64,000 nucleotides of DNA from Heliocidaris erythrogramma (Eukaryota > Echinodermata > Echinoidea > Camarodonta > Echinometridae): assembly GCA_025617745.1 (NCBI GenBank), contig CM046866.1, forward strand, positions 15,941,725 through 16,005,724, written 5' to 3'. Below the pieces are notes generated by a model, which saw nothing but the letters and a program-made list of their open reading frames with translations, searched no databases and was not told the DNA's origin. Position 1 is the stretch's first letter; each line of letters opens with the position of its first letter. A program made the position numbers and the translations under genes. Shown piece by piece: positions 1 to 12,000 of this stretch.

Positions 1-3000
1 ACCCAACCTGCCCACACCCCCAGCAGTACAAAGGATTAAGGGCTGCTCTCCTTCTCCTAATGGAGGGACTTTTAACAATAAAGGAACAATGGGCGGCTGC
101 CAGAAATCATGACACATCTGCGCGAATGTGAGTAGGGTGTGGGTTTCATTCCAGCAATTACCTACTACAGAGCCGCACCGCTGCTTCGCAAGTTTCCTGC
201 GAACCCTCAGCAAGCTTAAGCAGCAGCTTGGTTCAGTTAGGAGGGATTAACCCGATGACATTGCAAATAACATCAAGATTAGCGCATTGACAAAGCCACT
301 GGACTAAGCCCACCGGATTTAAAGCAGTCCCCCAAGGGTCGCTAATAGGTCCCTTATCCAGATACAGATGTCATTTAAGAATTTGGAGAGGATCTCTGAT
401 AGGCAATCACCCCAAGCTATGATATGATCTCTAGGGTTCACACCTAACTGAGTCAATTCCTATAACCACATTGTGGGGTATTTCAGGAAAATGGGGTAAT
501 CCTCCAAATTTTATTACTCTACGATGGAGGGTAATTCAAAATATTGTCAATACAGACACTTACCAAAAAGGTGAATCATTGAAATAACCATTAAACAATG
601 ATAAACATTATTATGAAACAAGTGACATCCTGAAAAAGTTCTTATTTCATTCAATTGAAGGCTAGGCCCAATCAAAATACAAAATCATACTTTCTAATGC
701 CATTGTTTCGACTACCAGTCTATACTTTGAACAGTCTTTATGTGCATGTAGGTATGACTATATCCTTCACATTATAAATATCTAATTTTTACTGAATCAG
801 AATATGAAGTTCCTTCTGATGGAAGATGTTTTGTTCACCCAAATTTAAAAATGAAATAAAATTTAAATAGCTCTTATAAAGTTTATTTTACGATAATTTG
901 TCTTGAAATCTCAGTTACACATAAAGGTAAAAGGCAATGTGCAGTAACTTGTAAACTTCAAGGGAATAAAAAAATAGATTTTTGTGTGAGCTTGTGGCAG
1001 CACACCTTCTGAAATTCTATAAATAGACCTGTAAGCAACTGAGACCTCTTCTTGCTTACGTTCTGACTACTCCAATCAGTACCCTTAAATGTGGGAGCGC
1101 CAAGTGTTAGACCTCCAAAATTTGGTCTCCCAGACTCCAGAGTCCTTCTAACAACTTCAAGACCTCTAGTGGCAAGTAAAACTTTCAAACTTTACATAAT
1201 TATACAGTATGAAACTTAACCGTATAAAAGCTTAAAAGAGACAAGCTTTTAATAGTCCACAAATAATACATGTGGATTATGACTTTTTCAAAGGGGCCGA
1301 AGAGGGCCGAAGAGGGTCAAAGCTGCTTAAAGTGCCCACTGAAAGGGTTAAAGGGGAAAGGCATTTGTCCGGCTGGACTGAAAACCCCATTCTACATTTT
1401 ATACTCTTCTAGCTATTAAAACAAACTGAAGAAAACTGAATACGGATTTCGTCTTACACCAACTGGAAGAAAAATGCATTTTCCCAAAATCTATAACATT
1501 GACCAACATTACTTTCAAGCATGTATTAACTGTAAGACTGCCATGTGACTTTAATGATTGAATGAAATTATTTGTAAATAAATCCAGACCTGGCTAACAG
1601 ATGAATGATTTGTTAAGGAATGAGCACCTGTGATGTTCTTTAGCTTAGCATGGGGCCATCTTTCATTCATTCACAAAATAATAATAAATCAAAGACCTGA
1701 GAAAGTTTTTGACAGAAAAAAAAATCTATATCTTGTAACTTACTAGCCAATATTCTATGATCTACAATGATATAGAGCAAAGCAACTCACAAACTTATTG
1801 TGAACAAATGTTTTATCTTAAAATGCTCCTCACAAAACACCAATAGAATTAAAACAAAATGTTTGTAATTTTTCTTTCTAATTTCTAAATTTACTGATTT
1901 AAGAAAGAACACTTACCTTTGCTTAAACCTTTTATTATCCCAAGTCACAAATGCACCTTATTTTATACAAGGTATAGCTCCCTAAATCCTTTATGTTAAT
2001 CACAGGGTAAAAGAAAAAAAGTCATCTGCTTTTAGACTTCACACATTCACAGGTCTGGTCAACATTAGCCACCTAGGAAATACCGTTCACCCGAACTTTC
2101 CTGAATTCCTTCTGACTTGTCAACATCACTGAAAGACAATCTTATTCAGTTCCTTCAATTTCATTGCCCATTAGACAACCAATTGATGTCCCTTGTTGAG
2201 GTCATTACAGTACTCCATAGGATCAGATTACGGCAACGACAGAAAAAGTGCATTTAAAAGATCTGTTTATCATATCTAAAAAGGGATGTATCTGTAAACT
2301 CGGGAAATATCACACTTGACCACCCGTAATGATGAAGGAAATGATAAAAGCATTGAAATATTCATCTTTATATTCATCATCATTGTTTACACAATAATAA
2401 GAAATAAAAAGTGAATGGCATCTCCAAATTGCAAATTGAAAGTTACATGTACTTGTGGTTTAATCTGTAGGCTATGCTCAACATGCAAGCAAGGTTAGAA
2501 ATGCAAGTGTTCAGAGAGGCATAACAAGATACACATTACACATCTCAAACTCATCCAGAAAATATATTCAGACCCAGATATTTCAAGAAATTATCTGAAC
2601 AAAGTTGGAAAATATTTTGAAATTGAATCTTATTCCAAGAATGGTACATGAAAACATATTCATACAAGAAAAATACTACTTAGAACCTGAGATCAAACAG
2701 AAGGAATTACATCTTCATAATAGCCATTTGATACTCATACCTTTTTGAATATATCATAAAGATATACCTTTTTATTCATAACACCACAAAATATGTATTA
2801 CATGAGCAATGGAATGGGGGGTTGGAGGGGTAATAACCCCTAACTGTGCGAAAAGGAGAAAACCCCCCCCCCTTATCTCTGTCATATTAATACCCCCCCC
2901 CCCCCCCCAATGGAACAGATCACTTTACGATTCTTGTAAATCTTTCAATCATTAACTCAAGTGCAGGGAATGAATTTCAGCTGGAGAGATTTCATAAGGT

Positions 3001-3070
3001 CATGGACTTCACAGTGACTGTTAAGTGTGGACATGCTCTAGGAAAAGTCTAAAACCATTATCGCATGTAT
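1..3070. other. Non-coding stretch, no gene seen
   Basis: No convincing exon is visible on either strand. The first ~450 bases are less AT-rich and less repetitive than the surroundings, so they could be a conserved non-coding element or UTR, but this is a guess. From about 500 to 2800 the DNA is AT-rich and featureless. Two C-rich runs occur near 2865 and 2893-2910. Short open frames here have no recognisable domain or splice context. Confidence 0.5.
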
Positions 3071-3071
3071 A

Positions 3072-3848
3072 TGTCAACCTCACTTAAGTCGACGTCGAAT
3101 AGTCGCTCAAGTCTATGAAAATAAAAAGTCCCAATTTATCCTCATAGACTTACGTGTGTTAATCCTTTGTACAAGTCGATTTTTGTAGGTCAAATACTCG
3201 CCTATATCGATCAAATTCTCAGAACAATACCATGAAAAAACATTAAATTTACACCGCGCAAGTCGAACTAGACGACGATGTGAAATCAATCGTTGTCGAA
3301 ACTGCCACACGCCGATTTTGTTTACAAAAATGACTTGCTGGCGCACACTCTCACACGCTCTCATGTGAAGAACAAAATTTCATGTGTTAAGTGGTGTTAA
3401 GTCATGTTAGCACGGCCAGCTGGAAGAATGGACGCCGTACCTGCATGCACTGCTTGCAGTTTTATTGCCTTTACGGCTATGTGCATATAAATGGATATAA
3501 GGGAGAATTTAATACTTTGGAATTAATAACTGGACTTGTCTAGTTTATTCTTTTTATTGTCCAACTTGTAACAGGAGTGTGAAGTAATATACTGGGTACA
3601 TGAAAGGTACAGTACATGAATGTTATTTTCTCAATGTCGGCACAATATAAATCATGGTAGATTATGTGATGAGAACTCCCAATCGATCAAACCGCCGGGC
3701 TGCTGGCCACAGTCCGCACTGCGGCATTCCCGTGTTATGTATACACGCATAAGTTGGATTTTCTTTGACTTCCACACAAGTCGAAAATCGCCTTAGTCAA
3801 AGCATTTCACTCAGTCCTGTCATGATCGACTTAGGCGAGATTGACTAC
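3072..3848. mobile_element. TIR DNA transposon remnant (MITE-like)
   Basis: The ends are imperfect inverted repeats: GTCAACCTCACTTAAGTCGA at the left, and the complement of a GTCAATCTCGCCTAAGTCGA-like sequence at the right. Related 'AAGTCGA' words recur inside. No transposase frame is intact; an 83-codon frame inside (minus strand) has no recognisable domain. The ends resemble pogo/Tigger-type termini, but the superfamily is a guess. No clear target-site duplication beyond TA-like flanks was found. Confidence 0.45.
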
Positions 3849-3867
3849 ACATGTATGCATAAGTGAT

Positions 3868-4129
3868 GATAATAACAATAGTAAAATAATAGAGCTTCTT
3901 ATATAGCGCTCATGTCCATCACGTCACGACACTCCTGGCACACCCTGTCATATAGCTGAGTGGCCAAATATGTAGCGCTTTGGCATATCGGGTACCCATT
4001 TACACCTGGGTGGAGAGTGGAAACCATGGATTGATGTCTTGCCAAAAGGCATTAGTGCTGGGCTGGGATTTAAACTGTCAACCCCTTGGTTGAGAGTCAA
4101 TTGAAAGAACCACTGCACCATAACACCTC
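3868..4129 (-). repeat. tRNA-derived SINE, minus strand
   Basis: Read on the minus strand, it begins with a tRNA-like head with an A-box-like TGGTGCAGTGGTT and a decayed B box (AGTTTAAATCC). A central region follows containing GGCAAGACATCAATCC and CACCCAGGTGTAAATGGGTACC. The 3' end is GCGCTATATAAGAAGC followed by an ATT-rich tail. The same central and tail modules recur on the plus strand at 32160-32476, which supports a dispersed SINE family. Confidence 0.75.
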
Positions 4130-6260
4130 AATAAAGCCTAAACAGGGATGGCGAAGTTATCTACAATGTGCTTTTTAGCAAAACAAATTCTATGGAAAGA
4201 AAATCTAATCCATTCATTTGTTTATAATTGCATTACAACTACCCAACATCATGAAACAACTCGTCTGCTGAGAGCGAGAATGGTGTTAACTCATTTCCTT
4301 TTATACTTTTTATAGAGTTAATTAATGCCCTTTTGGCTCTAAGTAGACAATGTACATAGTCTCCAATCAACACAAATATTACATCTCATAATTTAAGTTT
4401 AATTATAATATAACAGGGAAGGGAAAAGAATACTTAATTCCAAATATTGACAAAGGATTGATAGCAATATCAATTATCTCCTCAACGTCTTGTCTCATTT
4501 ACACAGGTACTGGGAATACCACAGATGGTATGGTGTGTGCAGTCATATTTCGCGCTACTTTTTATCTCATAAAGAATAAAGTTCGGACTATACTTGAGAA
4601 TAGGGTATATATGTGAAACCTGTTGTCCCTGTTGAGACTTATCTGCACACTTCAAGGTGCATCTGTTCTAATCCAATGGGCTAGAGAATAGTACACTCAG
4701 CTTTACAGTGTTCAAGTCTAAATCATAAGTTTAGAACTGGAGAAACATCAACCCTTTGAGTACAGAATTCTCTCATTCCAGCTACATGCTTAAGACAACA
4801 ATCCCCCAATAGAGAAAATATTTATTCAAGACTTTAATCATCCAATTTCACATATTTCTAAAACAAAAGAAGTTATTATGTCTCTTTTACTTTGAGCCAG
4901 AAGGGTATTACATCAGCCAATTATTGAAACAGGTTTTTTTAAAGAATCCCCCAAACTTATTTAATAAAACTCTTCTGGCTGTCAGTACAGATGAAATCAT
5001 TGAATCAAACAAGGTAATTAAACAATGAGCAAAAATTCCAATTTTACTTCAGGTACACATGTTCAAAAGCAGTGGAATACAAGAATGAAAAAACGGTGTT
5101 TTCACCATTATTATTATTATAATAATTATTATTATTTTTCATCAATTTCAATATCTAACTCTAACTTCCTACTCAATATCGTCACTTACACACTGAAAAC
5201 CCATTTTCACACCCTCAGAAAATGATTTATGAGGGCTTTGAGAGCTTTCCGAGAGCATTTAGCAAGAAGGTGTTCATTTGTAGCGTTTCCTTATTCTTTG
5301 CCCATGGAAGGAAGTGATCCATTGGAGAGCACATGAAATATCATCTTGCATGTCTCCCTACCCCTGATGACTGAGCATGCCTCCCTGCTCCATCCCGACA
5401 TCACTCCGCAAAGCAAGGGGTGACTAACCCGACTCGTAATTGCACGGCTGGATCTCCTCCGTAACAGGGTTAGCAGGTACCAGTTTATTCAGATTTCCAG
5501 ACACGGCTAGCTCCAGACCCTAGCAAAATTGCATGACTTCTCTATATTTTTTTTATAAATATTTGTCAATATCTATCTTCTTCCTCACAACAGCCATCAT
5601 TATGGCTCATGTTATTAAAAAAAAAACTATCATCAAGAAGCATACACTTTTTCATTTTATTTTCAGTCATTTAATTATTTTATGTACTTAAACTTTTAGC
5701 CTTTTTATGCTGTCAATCTGAGATGATTCGATCATTTTTATGTTTTATCCATATATAATAACGTTACAAAATTCTGCCTTCTTTTGCATTCTGCTCAGCT
5801 GTTGGTAAAAATACATTCAGAAGTAGCCCTCAATAGGCTTACATGATAATACTTCATTAAAAATCATTGAAACTGCTGTAAGTAATGGATTATTGTAGCT
5901 TGTACCCCTTTTCAAATTTCAAATAATGCTTGTCATGTCAAAAAATAAAATTCACTGAGAATCAATATTAATAAAATAGGTCTACTAAAATTCTGAGAGT
6001 ACAATTCAATTGACTTGGCAACATTTGACAATGTCTTTCTTCCATCTGTATAATGATAAGTGTTTAACAAAACAAAGAGAAAATAAAAACCATTAAATGA
6101 TGTACAACTAGCCCCCAAGGTATAAAAAAGTTTACTCCCATGGGTAAAATTGAGTCCAAATATTGATGCAGACCCACAGTAGGCCTACCTGGTACTTATC
6201 AAATTCAGTGAACATTAACAACCTAATATTTCTTCGCTAACTGCTGTCTACACACAGTCA
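4130..6260. other. Intergenic or intronic AT-rich DNA
   Basis: No confident gene apart from the weak exon candidate at 5424-5519. An ATT/AAT-rich microsatellite lies at about 5106-5140. The block 5290-5530 is noticeably less AT-rich than its surroundings and could be exonic, UTR or regulatory. Confidence 0.4.
5424..5519 (-). CDS. Candidate terminal coding exon, unknown protein
   Basis: On the minus strand a possible acceptor (TTTTGCTAG) is followed by 31 codons in frame 0 and a TAG stop. The peptide ends in EEIQPCNYESG and has ordinary, protein-like composition. The polypyrimidine tract is weak and no homologue is recognised. It could be a 3' exon of the minus-strand gene whose signal-peptide exon is at 10780-10876, but the phases (1 versus 0) do not join directly, so at least one more exon would be needed. 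A chance frame is quite possible. Confidence 0.22.
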   Translation of the reverse strand, partial: GLELAVSGNLNKLVPANPVTEEIQPCNYESG

Positions 6261-6521
6261 TTATTTCTTAGAATAAAATTTGTTCACTTTTGTCATGATT
6301 TTTTTTTCTTCATAAAAATATACTAATTCCGTGATGTTATTGTTTGCCTCCATTTTTAAAAAGTGAATTGCTAACATTACAAACAAGTTGTGAAGGTGTA
6401 GAATTTCTACCGCTTCATATATAAATTCTGCTGATTTATTCGCTCTTCTTATTCTCCCGACGACGGCCAGAGCATTCTGACCGAACGTGGAGTTATTCCA
6501 ACTCACATGGTTGTACCCCAA
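6261..6521 (-). pseudogene. Possible LINE reverse-transcriptase C-terminal relic
   Basis: A minus-strand frame of 86 codons contains a pattern like the region downstream of the reverse transcriptase in CR1/L2-type LINEs: a Trp-Asn pair, then 'RIRRANKS', then an 'ILHLHNLFV' core that resembles the conserved 'ILnlhdLy' motif. Nothing on either side extends the similarity clearly. The assignment is weak and rests on motif spacing alone. Confidence 0.3.
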
Positions 6522-6710
6522 ACCTTTTTTTTATGAATTCATAAATAGCTTTGTAAATTTGAGGTCACATTGCCTTGCCTTGAAGAATTCAACTGGCTAT
6601 TAATTTCATAGGTGAAGGAATTGTCAGGGACTAGTTATTCATCTTGTAAGGACTATCTAAGGTCTATACTGTTCTCTCCATCCCAAAGAATCCAGGCATG
6701 GGGGGGGGGG

Positions 6711-6846
6711 GGGGTTTCATCAAGTGTCTTGTTGGTGATTTTTACTGATAAATTTGCTCCCAGCCAATCAGATGCAAGGATTTCAGTAGCTTATAACAGT
6801 TATTGCAACTTGTCATTGATAACAAGTTTTGTGAAACGGGGGGCCC
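6711..6846. repeat. GTTTCAT-family foldback MITE
   Basis: The element opens with GGTTTCATCAAGTGTCTTGT and closes with ACAAGTTTTGTGAAACGGGG, an imperfect inverted repeat. The interior has the shared core CAGCCAATCAGATGCAAG. Related copies are at 14597-14653 (partial), 14969-15124, 52007-52151 and 58904-59045. It is non-coding and is preceded by a G tract. Confidence 0.7.
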
Positions 6847-7449
6847 AGATCCCCTCACCTTCACCCATCAATTCACATTAAGGTATTAGTCTGGTAAGCT
6901 CTGTACATAAAATGTCTTGTCATTCCCCATAGGTGTGAATCATTTACAAGAAAAAGAATGAGCTCTTTGTCCTCTTGATTTAACTACAGATAGTACATTC
7001 CGTTCATTATTTTCTTTTTTTCTTTTGGACTATACCATCAAGAACTGATAAGAGTTCCTTGGTATTATTCACTCATTTAAGATATGTCTCACAATCAGTC
7101 AATTCTAGGCCTAGTTTGTTTTTTAGACTAGTGATAGCATAAAAGAAAAAGAAAATGTTCGTCTTTTTCAATCATTTCTAATTCATGACTAAGAATTATC
7201 CCCATGGCTTTACAAATCCATGTTCATTTGGGGAGAAGTCATTCAGGCAAACATGGAGCTAAAGGCCTAAAAGTCCACGATGTGACTACATGTATGCATA
7301 AATGCACACTTACGATGGCTTTGTGGGCATTGCAGTTAAAGACTGCTAAACAAAAGTTGATCATTAATGGCATTTCCTAACAGGGCAAAATAACAAATTC
7401 TGTCCTACTTACAAACTGCAAGCAGGACATGCATCTGAGACTCTGACCC

Positions 7450-7898
7450 CACTTTCACACAGGAGTAAAACTCAGCTTTTTAAAGCTGATTGGTTTAAAG
7501 AGCTTTAAACTAATCAGCATTAAGGTTTATACGATAACATTCAAACAGAGAAAATTTTGGTGCGATCGTTAAAAGATTCACTGCTGATTTAAATGCACAG
7601 TATGGTCATTGCGCAAAATAATAGCAGGTCATGTCAATCAAAGCGCGAGCCCGGTCTTAGCTCCGCCCAGTTAAAGACGAATATCTGTTTTCACACAAAA
7701 TCTCTTGCCTCTTTTATACGAACTTCGTATCGTAGGCTGCTCTGACTGGTCTTTAGATCGCAAATTCGTATCTGTCCGAACATCGTATAGGTCGATGTTC
7801 ACACAGGGAAAATTTGCCTTAGAGCTAATCACATGTAGTTTTAAACTAATAAGCTTTCCATACGATGAATTTTGAATTTTACACTCGTGTGAAAAGGC
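7450..7898. repeat. TIR MITE of about 450 bp
   Basis: The left end ACTTTCACACAGGAGTAAAAC and the complement of the right end (CCTTTTCACACGAGTGTAAAA) form an imperfect terminal inverted repeat. The interior repeats related words such as TTTTCACACA and TTCACACAGGGAAAATTT and carries no open frame of note. It is probably a non-autonomous DNA transposon; no target-site duplication was established. Confidence 0.5.
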
Positions 7899-8278
7899 TG
7901 TGAGTCCTATCTACATGTATTTGCAAATACAAAATCTAATCACAAGGAAGGGAGCTGCAGTAATTCCATTGAGGTCAGTCATGTACTTGGGAGATCACAT
8001 TTTGACTTTAGAGAAAGAAATGTGGGGTCAGGCACAAAACATTTGTCACAGGTCCTTTGTCACTCATGTCACAGTTGTCTACTAAGGAGAGGAGGTGTTA
8101 ATTGAGCATTTCTCGGCAGCCTCTTAGAATGAGAAAATAGAACCTCGTAAAATCTTGTCAGTTGCTTCTCACATAATCTTCACGTGTCAATGTCACTCAG
8201 ACAGATAATGATAAAGGATCCCAACACAGTGTAATCTGAACTAATGTTTGAGGAGGACCCTGTAATCAAGAGTCTGGC

Positions 8279-8929
8279 TTCTTCTTCTTCTTCTTCCAGT
8301 CTGGTACAATACTCTATTTTGGTCAAAGTTAAAGACTTTTGAGGTATTTTCAGTCACCCAAACATTTTGTAGGCTTCCATGTACTTAATGTGACTTAATG
8401 TTTATTGGTATAGGTATAGGTTCATTTATCGTCTATTTTTTGTATGGAAATTTGTATTTACACGGTAAAGGTTACAAACGTAAACATAAATACATCTAGA
8501 TGCATCTATAAACATAAACATAAAAATAAATACATGTACATGCGTCAATAATATATAGTTATATAACTATACTGAGTGGTGTGTATCTGGAAAATAACTC
8601 GAAGAATATACTAATTCATTTGATAATAGTGACCAATATAATAAATAACATATCAAAAACAAAAATGAGAAAATGACATCGATTATGCAGAAGTTTTTGT
8701 GTCTACTGATAAGAATTATAAGTAAATAAAGAAAGAAAGAAAGAAATAGAAAAGAGCAAGATACAAAGCATAATGGGATATTTATAAAATCAGACTATAG
8801 GCATTATGAAAATATGTTGTCAAAAAATATATCTATATAAAGCCGGGGTAACGATATGATTGCAGGGCCCTCGAGGAGAACAGTATATAATATTGATGAA
8901 TGATGAGGCTACATTGGGTTAACAAGACA

Positions 8930-8965
<36 letters not shown>

Positions 8966-9060
8966 CATCATCATTATTACTATCATTATTATCTATTATA
9001 TTATTCAATAACATTTTGATATGTGAAATAATATACAAGCATGTCTTGAATTAATAATGA
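8279..9060. repeat. AT-rich DNA with CTT and ATT microsatellites
   Basis: A short (CTT)n run lies at 8279-8298. A clean (ATT)n run lies at about 8935-8964 and is followed by ATC/ATT variants to about 9000. Between them is AT-rich DNA with repeated 'CATAAACATAAA'-like words near 8485-8530. No gene is seen. Confidence 0.6.
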
Positions 9061-9061
9061 A

Positions 9062-9442
9062 GGCCTACTTACTCTACATGTTAGCTACTACACCTTCATC
9101 ATGCAGAATTCTAATAGAACTTGGAACAAATGAATTGAGGAGCCTATTTGTGCGGCAACATGATGATCTCAACCTGTTTCCGGACCGCATCACTATATAA
9201 TATTCATTCAAGGGATGCAAGCTATTTCTGAGGACTGATCTTGCTTTTTCTACAATTCTGTTTCCACACATATCTTCAAAGTGTAATTCTTGCCCTAGTA
9301 TCTTTTCAGCCTGTCTTGCAATTCTCTTTAATACATTGAAATCTTCCTTACGACAACTGGGGTACCAAACTACACAATCAAATTCAAAGATGCTTTCGAT
9401 TATTGATTTGTAGAACAGAACCATTATTAGTGCGATCAACAT
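9062..9442 (-). pseudogene. Rex/Babar-like LINE, C-terminal fragment
   Basis: The minus-strand frame reads as the part of a non-LTR retrotransposon ORF that follows the reverse-transcriptase catalytic motifs. It contains FYKSIIESI, then a Trp-containing strand, then LKRIARQAEKILGQEL, then HPLNEYY, SGNRLRSS and TNRLLNSFVPSSIRIL. The order (FY..iies / L.R....a.kilG / HPL / SGRR.R / SFvP.ai..lN) is that of Rex1/Babar-type LINE ends. The 5' part, including the YADD-type motif, is absent, so this is a truncated, inactive copy. The start codon shown by the frame is not meaningful. Confidence 0.65.
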
Positions 9443-9879
9443 AAAACGATTTCAGTTTTCTGAGGAAGACAAAGCATGTTGTTTCATATGATTATGGGCT
9501 ATTGGTTTGGGGAAGCCCAAATCAAAGCTCTGTGATTTTAGTTTTAAACTGAAAGATATATAACGACCCTATATACAGGTCTAAAACATTGCTATTTTTT
9601 TCATTTCCTGAAGTGTATTAGCTTTAAAAAAAAAAATCATAACACTTGGTCAAAACCATGCTTAAAACTACTCCTTTGATGTGAAATATTTAGACAGTGG
9701 ATTCAAGCCAATTGTGATTTCTACTTCAGAAATTTGATTATTGTAACACTTTTTAAACAAAATATTCAAGCATGGCCTTTAATTACAGTCTTGATCAGAG
9801 TAGATTCTTCCAACAGGTGCATGTAATCATGTTCTCCCTGGTACAATCTATTTTAGTCATTTGATTTGTATTCAAATGA

Positions 9880-10085
9880 TGAAGAAGAAGAAAAAGAAGA
9901 AAAAGAAGAATAACAACAACAAAAAAGGAAAAGAAGGAGAAGAAAAGACAAAAAAGAGAAAATTAGAAAAAGAGAGGGAAGTAAAAGTTAAAAGGCAAAG
10001 TTAAAAAGAGGAAAATAAGGAGAAGAAAAATGAAAATAAGGCAAAAAAGAATGAAGGAAACAGAACAAAGAAGAATTAAAACAAA
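9880..10085 (+). repeat. Polypurine tract (GAA/AAG-rich)
   Basis: About 200 bases on the plus strand consist almost entirely of A and G, starting as GAAGAAGAAGAAAAAGAAG. Such tracts can form triplex DNA. It lies within presumed intron or intergenic DNA of the minus-strand gene that starts at 10876. Confidence 0.6.
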
Positions 10086-10779
10086 GACCTCTGCACTGTT
10101 TTTAAGTTCTTAGAATGACAATAATCAATTATTCTTAATAATAGCAAGGAGGGTACATAGTGTCAACTACCTCTTTGAAAATGCAATCTTGTCAAAAGGA
10201 TAATCAGATTACCACATAATTGGTCCCTAGCTGCCACTGCACCATGTGCAGTTTGACAAATTACTTTCAATTGCACCCACTTCCTAAGACCTATGATTAA
10301 CTTTTCAGTTAGAAATATTGCTTTGTTCTTTGATGAATAGTTCATCTGGAAATTCAAGCTCATCCTATTGAAGGCATAGCCAGACAAGCAGTATTCAGCA
10401 TAGTTCAAGTTTATTTGAGAGAGAAGTGCATGAGGAATTTTTTTTTTTAACACAGGTTTGTAAAATATCTCAAAAAGTTACCAATATACAGAGCAAACAA
10501 AAACAAGTAAACAGATCAAACAAAAACAAAATCTATATTACACAGTATAAGTCTTCTTACTTGTATACTAGTAACAGAACACAAAAAGGAGAGGTACATA
10601 TCTGCAAAAAAATCATGGAGCTACAATGTATGAAAGAGAAGAATCCAAAGACAACATAATTATAGCCTGGACAATAACAATTGCATTAACTTTGTTAGAT
10701 GGACAAGACTGAAATGTTACAAAAGTGAAAATAACAAGAGCAGATCTAAGAAATAAGTGGGACTTGATGAGCAGCTTAC

Positions 10780-10876
10780 CTGGGATTTCCTGCAGACATT
10801 TCTCCTCAGAATAGTTCACAAAACAAAGAAACATTCCAATAACGAGTACACTAGTCCTGAAAGTATGTTTGTACAT
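10780..10876 (-). CDS. First coding exon with signal peptide, unknown gene
   Basis: On the minus strand an ATG at 10876 opens 97 coding bases that end at a good donor (CCCAG/GTAAGC), leaving phase 1. The peptide begins MYKHTFRTSVLVIGMFLCFV, a basic start plus a hydrophobic core, and continues NYSEEKCLQEIP. This is a typical cleavable signal peptide followed by the start of a Cys-containing mature chain, so the gene probably encodes a secreted or type I membrane protein. Downstream exons would lie below 10700 on the minus strand, and none could be assigned with confidence. The start was chosen as the only ATG in frame with the hydrophobic core and donor. The product is unknown. Confidence 0.4.
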
Positions 10877-12000
10877 GTTGATTGTTGATGCTCTCCAAAT
10901 GGGACAGAATCAAAAGCAGTCAGTAATGGTACTGTAACAAGTAAATTTAGGACATGTTGAAGACATCAGCAAACTCTAGCTACACGATGACCGTCGCGGT
11001 AATGTAATGTATATGAAGAACAAAGCAAAGGGTCCAGCTGCTAATGACGGGGGCTGAAGGACTTCGACGCAATCCGTCTCAGAGAGGGGCCGAAGGTTCG
11101 GGCAGAGTGTGCTATCAGCTGTCCGTTGCAAATCTACACAGGGTTACACGGAGCGAATTTCCACTTTTGTGCAACAATGACAGAACTTGGCCTTAGTCCC
11201 CTTAGGCTTGTCAGGGTCACGTTGCTTTTCAATAATGAAGGCTCATATTGAAAGAAAATGTGTTCTCTGGAGCACACTGAAACTCTCCCTCTCCGATCCT
11301 GCTATCATTCACAACTGCTTCTATGAGTTCTATAGCATTAGCAAGCATATAGCGAAGAAAATAAAAATTCGACGTGACTTTCTCCCCCTCGTTGAAAAGA
11401 AACGTGGTGAAGTGAAACTCCAGCTCCAGATACCAAGTGTAGCATCCCTTCGGTAATTTAATCGGTTGTACAGGTGCAGTGCACATCTAACAGTAGAACA
11501 TCAGAGGAAAGTAAGCTTCTAGCTGTATTTTATCTCATCATTCGTAGTATAGTAGTGGACTCATCTGATCCCTAAATGCGAATGATCGTCGCTTGCTTTC
11601 CGCTTGTCACTCGGCCAACTTGAAGCGACAGGTGATCGAACTACAATCCTTTTCCAGTCCCTCCTTCGTATTTGTGTGTGACACACCTCGTATATCTCGA
11701 CCATTGACAAGGAGCTGCTATCACACTCAGTATGACATCACTTGTTGTTCGGCTGGCCGCGGTTGGCTGCGGGGCAGAATGTAGGTGGAAACCGTTACAT
11801 TCGTTCGTTGAAAACGAGTCGATAACCAAGCAGACGACAACCAATCGTTCCGATATCATCCCTGAAAAGAAATCAGGGGTTGTAAAGTTTAGAAACAAAA
11901 GGACTCTAAGCTATCATCAGTGAGATATTTAAAACTGAGCGAATTCGTCATCGCACGAGATATTTTTTGTTGCCGGATAAATCATAAACATCACCGATAA
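10877..12000. promoter_or_regulatory. Putative 5' flank of the 10.9-kb minus gene
   Basis: From about 10990 to 11900 the base composition is less AT-rich and contains more CpG than the surrounding DNA, as expected for a promoter or 5' UTR region upstream of the signal-peptide exon. No convincing TATA box or initiator was found. Overlapping frames on both strands in this block have no recognised domain and are treated as chance. Confidence 0.25.

Noticed and set aside
3113-3364. An 83-codon minus-strand frame inside the 3.1-kb MITE
   Set aside because: No homology to transposases or other proteins; it lies wholly inside the non-autonomous element.
11187-11923. Overlapping frames upstream of the 10.9-kb exon on both strands
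   Set aside because: No domain, no consistent splice sites; the GC-richer composition there is better explained as promoter or 5' UTR.
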